In this document: piece by piece, positions 1-5,229 of the stretch | Numbering within the stretch: position 1 is the stretch's first letter | How the letters are laid out: each line of letters opens with the position of its first letter | Assembly (NCBI GenBank): GCA_904502015.1 | Contig: CAJGEA010000096.1 | Coordinates: forward strand, 1-7,233 | Origin: an uncultured Clostridia bacterium | Lineage (GTDB): Bacteria; Bacillota; Clostridia; Oscillospirales; CAG-272 | Reading direction: 5' to 3' | Length of the DNA: 7,233 nt | Notes under the pieces: model-generated | Seen by the model: only the letters and a program-made list of their open reading frames with translations | Database searches by the model: none | Told to the model about the DNA's origin: nothing | Position numbers and translations under genes: made by a program

Positions 1-50
1 CCTTAAACCAAAGAATATCTATACCCGATAAGGAATATTGCTGTTTTACC

Positions 51-106
51 TGTAGGGGCGCCCCTGTGTGGGCGCCCATGGGAGGCCACATAGGGCCTCC
101 CCTACA
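51..106. repeat. 56-bp GC-rich inverted repeat with TGTAGGGG / CCCCTACA ends
   Basis: The ends TGTAGGGG (51-58) and CCCCTACA (99-106) are perfect inverted copies. Each half also folds on itself: GGGCGCCC ... GGGCGCCC with a 6-nt loop in the left half, and GGGAGGCC ... GGCCTCCC with a 6-nt loop in the right half, so a cruciform or Y-shaped fold is possible. It lies upstream of the promoter of gene 1. Short repeats with TGTAGGGG-like ends are, to my recollection, dispersed between genes in many bacterial genomes, so I read this as a dispersed intergenic repeat. It could instead be a bidirectional terminator of an upstream gene, but no T-run follows. Confidence 0.75.
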
Positions 107-194
107 GCGGCTAAATAAACACCCCGACAAACCCCAATTTAGCGTATGCGTGAATCATTACGATAAGAAACTCCCCCAAGTCGCAAAAATCCTA

Positions 195-223
195 TTGACA
201 GAACGGGGGAAATTTGGTATAAT
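195..223 (+). promoter_or_regulatory. Consensus sigma-A promoter for the lipoprotein array
   Basis: The -35 box TTGACA (195-200) and -10 box TATAAT (218-223) are both perfect and are separated by exactly 17 bp. TGG directly before the -10 adds an extended -10 (TGn) element. Transcription should start near 230, giving a 5' leader of about 70 nt before the ATG at 300. A second TATAAT occurs at 231-236 without a matching -35. No operator or riboswitch was recognised in the leader. The strength implies that the array is abundantly expressed. Confidence 0.85.
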
Positions 224-286
224 AATTATGTATAATTCACCGTACTGTGCCCGTTTGCGGCGCGGTGCGGGGAACTACATATTTGC

Positions 287-292
287 AGGAGG
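287..292 (+). promoter_or_regulatory. Ribosome-binding site of lipoprotein gene 1
   Basis: AGGAGG ends 7 nt before the ATG at 300. This decides the start. The same frame stays open upstream to an ATG at 66 and has another ATG at 229, but those would place coding sequence over the repeat and the promoter, and neither has a Shine-Dalgarno. Confidence 0.9.
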
Positions 293-299
293 AAAAAAT

Positions 300-1754
300 A
301 TGGCTATCAATTGGAAACGCCTTTTGGCGGGTATTTTGACGAGCGCTACGCTGGTCGGTGCTATGCTGACGCTGGGCTCGTGCGGAAACGATACCGACGG
401 CAACGAAGGAGAGACGAAGGGCGAAAAGGAAACCATTAGCTCGGATTCGGCGTACGGTAGTCTGGAGAAGACCAAATACAACAAGGATTTCGTCATCTAC
501 AAGCGCGACGAGAGCGACAAGTGCGACTTTGAGGTCGAAAAGATCACGGGCGACGTGCTTGACGACGCGCTCTTTGACCGCAACACCATCGTGGCCGAGG
601 ATTACGGCATCACGTTCGTTTACTACGAGAACAGCTACGATAAGATCAACGAGGATTTGAAGCTGCAGGTGGACGGCGGCCTGTATGATTACGATCTGTA
701 CGTGGGACACAAGTCTTCCATGAAGAACCTGGCCCAGAACAACTACCTGTACGATCTGGCCTCCATCACCGACCTGGATCTGACCGCCTCCTGGTGGGAT
801 GCGCTCTGCCGCGAGAACATGACGGTGGACGGCAAGACCTACCTCATGACGGGCGATATCTTCCCCTCCTCGATGGTTATCACGTCCTGCCTCACCTTCA
901 ACAAGAAGATGTTTAAGGACTGGAATCTGACCGAGCCCTTTGCCCTGGTGGATGAGGGCAAGTGGACCGCTGCCGAGTTCACCGCGCTCCTGACCGACGC
1001 AACCAGAGACAAGAACGGTGACGGTAAGGTCAAGCCCGAGGACGATATCTACGGCATGACCACCTGGATGATGGACGTTCCCTACAGCCTGTTCTACGGC
1101 ATGGGCGGTATGTTCTCCACCATCAACGAGGACGAGCAGCCCGAGTTGAGCTACGACGACGTCGATATCGTGGATCGCTATGAGGCCATTTACGACATGA
1201 TCGTAACCAAGCAGTCCTATTTCATCACCGTTGAGTCGGATTATTCCAAGAACTACGAGGTGTTCTCCGACGGCCGCGCGCTGTTCTGCGACATGACGCT
1301 GGGCAAGATCTCGGACTTCCTTCTGGACATGACCGATCCCTACGGCATCGTTCCCATGCCCAAATTTGACGCCAACCAGAAGAACTACCTTTCCTTCGTG
1401 AACGGCGCGACTCCTCTGGTCATGATCGCCAAGAACTGCAAGGACCCCGACTTCGTCGGTACCATTCTGGACGCGATGGGCGCCTACAATAAGGACAAGG
1501 TAACCCCCACCATCTTCGAGAACGTAACCAAGCTCAAGGCGGCGCAGGATCCCGATTCGGCACGCATGGTGGATAAGGTTCTGGAGCACCGCGTGTATGA
1601 CTTCGCATATTTCGCCGATCTTTCGGTTGCCGATATCGTTCGCGTGCAGCTCATTGCAGGACAGCCGAACATTTCCTCCAAGATCCGTTCCGAGGGTGCA
1701 TCCTCCAAGCTCCAGCTGCGGCGTCTGATGTCCGACTGGAACAAGGCTGACTGA
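300..1754 (+). CDS. Extracellular solute-binding lipoprotein, paralog 1 (subfamily A)
   Basis: A 484-residue exported lipoprotein that resembles the substrate-binding subunits of carbohydrate-type ABC importers. It would sit on the outer face of the membrane and capture a solute; the ligand is unknown. The N-terminus is a lipoprotein signal peptide: K6-R7, a hydrophobic stretch, then LGSC with Cys28 as the lipidated residue. A short Gly/Glu/Lys linker leads to the conserved YNKDF motif that opens the folded domain. Later landmarks are YDLYVG, SWWDALCREN, GDIFPSSM, SCLTFNKKM, an EF-hand-like loop DKNGDGKVKPED (residues 237-248), YSLFYGMGGMF, GRALFCD and RVYDFAYFADL. Cysteines 75, 170, 197, 330 and 380 lie in the mature protein. 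The ATG at 300 is chosen from AGGAGG at 287-292 and the signal peptide. It is the first gene after the strong promoter. Family assignment rests on motif pattern and length, not on a search. No permease is nearby, so a sensor or scavenging role is also possible. Confidence 0.88.
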   Translation: MAINWKRLLAGILTSATLVGAMLTLGSCGNDTDGNEGETKGEKETISSDSAYGSLEKTKYNKDFVIYKRDESDKCDFEVEKITGDVLDDALFDRNTIVAEDYGITFVYYENSYDKINEDLKLQVDGGLYDYDLYVGHKSSMKNLAQNNYLYDLASITDLDLTASWWDALCRENMTVDGKTYLMTGDIFPSSMVITSCLTFNKKMFKDWNLTEPFALVDEGKWTAAEFTALLTDATRDKNGDGKVKPEDDIYGMTTWMMDVPYSLFYGMGGMFSTINEDEQPELSYDDVDIVDRYEAIYDMIVTKQSYFITVESDYSKNYEVFSDGRALFCDMTLGKISDFLLDMTDPYGIVPMPKFDANQKNYLSFVNGATPLVMIAKNCKDPDFVGTILDAMGAYNKDKVTPTIFENVTKLKAAQDPDSARMVDKVLEHRVYDFAYFADLSVADIVRVQLIAGQPNISSKIRSEGASSKLQLRRLMSDWNKAD

Positions 1755-1773
1755 TTTCGGTCACATAGAATCA

Positions 1774-1806
1774 GGCGGGAGACCGTCCCCGCGGACGTCT
1801 CCCGCC
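1774..1806 (+). other. Strong stem-loop between lipoprotein genes 1 and 2
   Basis: GGCGGGAGACCGTCC (1774-1788) pairs with GGACGTCTCCCGCC (1793-1806) around the loop CCGC, giving 14 base pairs with one bulged C. No T-run follows (CATGTCATACG), so it is not a classical intrinsic terminator. By analogy with intergenic hairpins behind other binding-protein genes (for example the malE-malF REP in E. coli), it may stabilise the upstream message or partly attenuate transcription. That role is inference. Confidence 0.7.
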
Positions 1807-1824
1807 CATGTCATACGAAAGGAA

Positions 1825-1848
1825 GCCCCCGACGGGCGGGGGCGGTGA
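1825..1848 (+). promoter_or_regulatory. Leader hairpin and weak ribosome-binding site of gene 2
   Basis: GCCCCCG (1825-1831) pairs with CGGGGGC (1837-1843) around ACGGG. GGTGA (1844-1848) directly follows and matches the GGTGA part of the Shine-Dalgarno consensus, 6 nt before the ATG at 1855. The purine-rich AAAGGAAG just upstream (1818-1825) would only be near the start if the hairpin were looped out. Either way gene 2 has a weaker or structured initiation site compared with genes 1 and 3. Confidence 0.4.
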
Positions 1849-1854
1849 CGAGCC

Positions 1855-3633
1855 ATGAAACACATGTGTTGGATTAAGCGAATCGGCATTACCGCGCTGG
1901 CTGCGTTGATGCTTCTCTCGGCTGTTTCTTGTGATGACGGCAACGGCCTGCCCGCGGATACCCAAGCGGTGACCGAGACAGAAACCGCACCCGAGACCCA
2001 ACCGGAGACCGAATCGGAAACAGAAACGGAAACAGAAACGGAAACAGAAACGGAAACAGAAACCGAAACCGAAACCGAAACCGAGACCGAAACCGAGACC
2101 GAAACCGAGACCGAAACCGAAACCGAGACCGAAACCGAATCTGAGGCTGTGTCCAATGCGGCTCCCGAAGAGCCCCCCGAACCGGAATCCCTGCCCGAAT
2201 CCCAGCCCGAATCCGACGCAGGGCTCAGTGAGGAATCCGGAACCGAGACCGACGGGGAAACCGTGTCGAATCCCCTCGATCAGACCGAAACCGAGCCTGA
2301 ACCGGAGACCGAGACCGGGAGCTTCCCCGAGGAGTCCGGCCTCGCGTATGAGGACTTGAATAAGACCCGATTCAACCGCGATTTTATCATTTACGCGCGG
2401 GAGGATACGGCGGCGGATTTCAAGGTGGACGCAAATGCGACGGGCTCGTTCCTCGATCCCCTCGTTTATGAGCGCAACGTCACCGTGGGTGAGGATTTCG
2501 GCATCCGCTTCGTGTACGCCGCGGGGAGTGCCGCGCAGGTGGAAAAAACAGTCTTGAGCCAGATTGCCGCCGGCCTCAACGAGTACGATCTGTACGTGGG
2601 CGGTAAAACATCGCTCACCGAAAGCGCTGCGCGCGGGCATCTGTACGATCTCGCCGCCATTGATACGCTGGACGTGACCGCCCCCTGGTGGGATGCCTCC
2701 TGCCGTGAGAATCTGTCGGTGAAAGGCAACACCTACCTTCTGTCGGGCGATATCTTCCCCTCCTCCATGATGGCGACCTCCTGCCTGATCTTCAACAAGC
2801 AGATGCTTGCCGAGAAGGGGATGACCGAGCCCTACGCGCTGGTGGACAGCGGGGACTGGACGATGGCCGAGCTGCTGGCCATGACCACCGACGTGACCAT
2901 GGACAAGAACGGCAACGGCAAGCTCTCGCCCGATGAGTATGATGTGTTTGGCTTGACGGCTTGGGCGGATGATGCGGCGTACAGCCTTTTCTACGGTATG
3001 GGGACTGCGTTTTCCGCGATGGACGACGGCCGACCCGTACTGACCGAGGCGGATGACGATCTCAAGGCCCGTTACAGCCTTCTCTACGAGCTGGTCGTGA
3101 CGAATAAATCCTACTGGGCTCGGAATGAGTCGGAGTCGAGCAGCCATTTGGCGTTTGTCAACGGCTGCGCGCTGTTCTGCGATACAACGCTGGGAAAGAC
3201 CTATGAGTACGCAGGGCGCATGGCGGAGTTCCCCTACGGCATCCTGCCCATGCCCAAATTCAGCTCGGATCAGGCGGGCTACCGCTCCTTTGTGACCGAT
3301 GACGTCTCCTTCGTGATGCTTCCCGCGTACTGCGAGGCGCCCGAATTCTCGGGTACTATCCTTGACGCGATGGGCGCGTACAACAGGGAGCGCGTGACGC
3401 CCGTTATCAGCTTCCGATTGCCCTGTGACGCCCGATCGGCGGACATGATCAACACCGTTCTGGAAACCCGCATATATGATTTCGCGTATTTCGCGGAACT
3501 TCAGCTGGCCAACGTGGTAAAAATCGGTCTGTCGAACGGGCAGGAAACGATCGATTCGAGGATCCTTTCCATGCGCAGAAACTCCCAGACCATCCTCACG
3601 CGCCTGCTGAAAAATTGGCCCGTGTGGGAGTGA
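1855..3633 (+). CDS. Extracellular solute-binding lipoprotein, paralog 2, with Glu-Thr repeat linker
   Basis: A 592-residue lipoprotein of the same family as gene 1, about 110 residues longer than its neighbours. The signal peptide (K8-R9, hydrophobic core, SAVSC) ends at Cys26. The extra length is all in the linker: an acidic Thr/Glu/Pro-rich stretch runs from Cys26 to the FNRDF motif at about residue 173, and includes 20 uninterrupted Glu-Thr units (residues 55-95). The folded domain follows subfamily A: WWDASCREN, GDIFPSSM, SCLIFNKQM, the loop DKNGNGKLSPDE (350-361) and LFCD (Cys442). The stretch YALVDSGDWTM...AMTTDVT instead matches genes 3 and 4. Near the C-terminus the KLKAA.DPDS segment of the other three is replaced by a shorter FRLPCDARS. 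Cysteines 283, 310, 438, 442, 493 and 524 are in the mature protein. The start is supported by the signal peptide; the ribosome-binding site is weak. The long acidic linker may lift the binding domain away from the membrane through the wall layer (inference). Confidence 0.87.
   Translation: MKHMCWIKRIGITALAALMLLSAVSCDDGNGLPADTQAVTETETAPETQPETESETETETETETETETETETETETETETETETETETETETETESEAVSNAAPEEPPEPESLPESQPESDAGLSEESGTETDGETVSNPLDQTETEPEPETETGSFPEESGLAYEDLNKTRFNRDFIIYAREDTAADFKVDANATGSFLDPLVYERNVTVGEDFGIRFVYAAGSAAQVEKTVLSQIAAGLNEYDLYVGGKTSLTESAARGHLYDLAAIDTLDVTAPWWDASCRENLSVKGNTYLLSGDIFPSSMMATSCLIFNKQMLAEKGMTEPYALVDSGDWTMAELLAMTTDVTMDKNGNGKLSPDEYDVFGLTAWADDAAYSLFYGMGTAFSAMDDGRPVLTEADDDLKARYSLLYELVVTNKSYWARNESESSSHLAFVNGCALFCDTTLGKTYEYAGRMAEFPYGILPMPKFSSDQAGYRSFVTDDVSFVMLPAYCEAPEFSGTILDAMGAYNRERVTPVISFRLPCDARSADMINTVLETRIYDFAYFAELQLANVVKIGLSNGQETIDSRILSMRRNSQTILTRLLKNWPVWE
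2017..2139 (+). repeat. Hexanucleotide tandem repeat encoding (Glu-Thr)20 within gene 2
   Basis: Twenty in-frame copies of GAR-ACN plus a final GAA. The first part (2017-2064) is built from the 12-bp unit GAAACAGAAACG, about four copies. The second part (2065-2136) uses GAAACC and GAGACC. The two sub-blocks suggest separate rounds of expansion. As the unit is a multiple of three, gain or loss of copies changes only linker length and never the frame. On the opposite strand it reads as a Ser-Val repeat, which I treat as non-coding. Confidence 0.95.
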
Positions 3634-3654
3634 TGGCGGTGTATCCGCTAAACA

Positions 3655-3689
3655 TGAAACGTGAAACGTGAAACGTGAATCGTGAATCG
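3655..3689 (+). repeat. Five tandem heptamers between genes 2 and 3
   Basis: TGAAACG occurs three times (3655-3675), then TGAATCG twice (3676-3689), with no gaps, ending 25 nt before the Shine-Dalgarno of gene 3. The unit is 7 bp, so it is not codon-based. No hairpin was seen in it. It could be a transcription or RNA-level spacer, a regulator-binding array, or a neutral slippage product. Confidence 0.85.
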
Positions 3690-3714
3690 TTAAATACAGC
3701 CAAACAAAATAAAA

Positions 3715-3720
3715 AAGGAG
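3715..3720 (+). promoter_or_regulatory. Ribosome-binding site of gene 3
   Basis: AAGGAG, embedded in an A-rich stretch, lies 6 nt before the ATG at 3727. It is strong and supports that start. Confidence 0.88.
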
Positions 3721-3726
3721 AAATCC

Positions 3727-5169
3727 ATGAAAAATTACACTTGGATCAAACGATTGGCAATCGGTGCGCTGGCCGCGCTGTTGCTGGTCAGCACCGTATC
3801 CTGCGCGGATGACGGCAACAACGCCGAGACGCAGGCAGGAACCAAGGCCGAGGACGAGAGCGGCGCGCAGTCGGCGTACGACTCGGTCGCCAAGCAGAAA
3901 TACAACCGTGAGTTTGCCATCGTGACCCGCAAGGGCATCGAGGACGATTTCAAGGTGGATTCCATTACGGGTGACGTGCTGGACGACGCCGTCTACGAGC
4001 GTAACATCGTGGTATCCGAGGATTTCGGCGTTACCTTCACCTACGAGATCAAGGACAACTACGACGAGGTCAACCAGCTCCTCATCACGCAGGCGAGCAC
4101 CAACCTGGACGAGTATGACCTCTACATCGGTCAGAAGCAGTCCTACAAGAGCTGTGTGCAGAACCGCTACCTGTATGATCTCGCCGAGATCGACTCCCTC
4201 AATCTGGAGCAGGTGTACTGGGATCAGGCCTTCAACAAGGCCATGAACGTGGAGGACAAGGCGTTCGTCGCCACGGGTGATATCAGCCCCTTCTCCATGC
4301 GCATCACCTCCTGCCTGACCTTCAACAAAAAGATGCTCAGCGACCGTCAGATTGCGTATCCCTACGCGCTGGTAGACAGCGGTGACTGGACCATGGACGA
4401 GATGCTCGCCATGACCACCGACGTGACCAACAAGGATCTCGGTGAGGATTCCGCGATCTACGGCTTCACCTGCTGGACGATGGACGTGCCCTTCTCGCTG
4501 TTCTACGGCACGGGCGGTATGTTCGTCAGCATGGACGAGGATCAGATCCCCACCATTTCCTATAAGAATGAGGACGTCATCAACCGCTACGAGAAGATCT
4601 ACAAGCTGATCGTGGAGCAGAAGGCATACCACGCAACCGACGTGGCCAACTACAACAAGGTGTACGAGATCTTTATGGACGGCCGTGCTATGTTCTGCGA
4701 CCTGTCTCTGTCCAAGATCGCCAGCACCTTCGGTGAGATGGAGGACTACGGCATCGTGCCCGTCCCCAAGTACGACAAGCACCAGAGCGAGTACCTCTCC
4801 TTCGTAAACGGCGCGGTATCCCTGACCATGGTATCCAAGGCCGAGAAGGACCCCGAGTTCGTGGGCGCGATCATGGAGGCTATGGCTGCGTACAACTACG
4901 ACAAGGTAACCCCCAACATGTATGAGAGCGTGGTTAAGCTGAAGGCGGCCCGCGATCCCGACTCGCCCCGCATGGTGGACTACATCCTGCGCTACCGCAT
5001 CTTTGACTTTGCTTACATGGCCGATCTGGACATCTCCAATCTCGTCCAGCAGCAGCTCACGGCGAGCAATCCCGCCATCTCCAGCAAGCTGTCGGCTAAC
5101 GCGCGCAGACAGGCCGAGAACAACCTCAGCCGCATTGTCCGTGACCTGCAAACGCCGTCTGCGGAGTAA
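3727..5169 (+). CDS. Extracellular solute-binding lipoprotein, paralog 3 (subfamily B)
   Basis: A 480-residue exported lipoprotein of the same family. Signal peptide: K8-R9, hydrophobic core, STVSC with lipid-anchored Cys26. A linker of about 32 residues leads to YNREF (from residue 59). Domain landmarks: VYERNIVVSEDFGVTFTYE, YDLYIGQKQ, YLYDLAEID, YWDQAF, GDISPFSM, SCLTFNKKM, YALVDSGDWTMDEML, FSLFYGTGGMF, AMFCDL, YGIVPVPKYD and a C-terminal FDFAYMADL. It differs from subfamily A by lacking the EF-hand-like loop (NKDLGED in its place), by YWDQAF for WWDALC, and by SPFSM for FPSSM. Apart from the lipid Cys it has exactly four cysteines (143, 196, 249, 324). The ligand is unknown. The substitutions in the aromatic and loop positions suggest a different ligand from genes 1 and 2 (inference). 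It lies 93 bp after gene 2 and 60 bp before gene 4. Confidence 0.9.
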   Translation: MKNYTWIKRLAIGALAALLLVSTVSCADDGNNAETQAGTKAEDESGAQSAYDSVAKQKYNREFAIVTRKGIEDDFKVDSITGDVLDDAVYERNIVVSEDFGVTFTYEIKDNYDEVNQLLITQASTNLDEYDLYIGQKQSYKSCVQNRYLYDLAEIDSLNLEQVYWDQAFNKAMNVEDKAFVATGDISPFSMRITSCLTFNKKMLSDRQIAYPYALVDSGDWTMDEMLAMTTDVTNKDLGEDSAIYGFTCWTMDVPFSLFYGTGGMFVSMDEDQIPTISYKNEDVINRYEKIYKLIVEQKAYHATDVANYNKVYEIFMDGRAMFCDLSLSKIASTFGEMEDYGIVPVPKYDKHQSEYLSFVNGAVSLTMVSKAEKDPEFVGAIMEAMAAYNYDKVTPNMYESVVKLKAARDPDSPRMVDYILRYRIFDFAYMADLDISNLVQQQLTASNPAISSKLSANARRQAENNLSRIVRDLQTPSAE

Positions 5170-5194
5170 GTGCGCTGCGAATGCCACTCTGACC

Positions 5195-5215
5195 GACGAA
5201 AAACGAAAGACGAAA
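5195..5215 (+). repeat. Three tandem heptamers between genes 3 and 4
   Basis: GACGAAA, AACGAAA and GACGAAA run head to tail immediately before the purine-rich ribosome-binding site of gene 4. The period is the same 7 bp as in the gap before gene 3, with a related but different unit. This may be chance in a purine-rich leader, but the shared period is notable. Confidence 0.6.
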
Positions 5216-5220
5216 AGAGG
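5216..5220 (+). promoter_or_regulatory. Ribosome-binding site of gene 4
   Basis: AGAGG ends 9 nt before the GTG at 5230. It is weaker than the site of gene 3, and together with the GTG start suggests lower translation of gene 4. Confidence 0.6.
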
Positions 5221-5229
5221 ATATAAACT

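Noticed and set aside
1..50. Possible gene end or promoter at the window start
   Set aside because: Nothing recognisable: no clear reading frame, hairpin or promoter boxes. The same holds for 107-194.
66..299. Upstream extension of gene 1 to the ATG at 66 or 229
   Set aside because: The extension covers the 51-106 repeat and the promoter, has no Shine-Dalgarno, and would bury the signal peptide. AGGAGG at 287-292 fixes the start at 300.
3654..3671. A tiny ATG frame (MKRET) inside the heptamer repeat, as a possible leader peptide
   Set aside because: It has five codons, no Shine-Dalgarno, and arises from the repeat unit itself.
3655..3689. CRISPR-like array
   Set aside because: The units are 7 bp with no spacers and no cas genes in the window.
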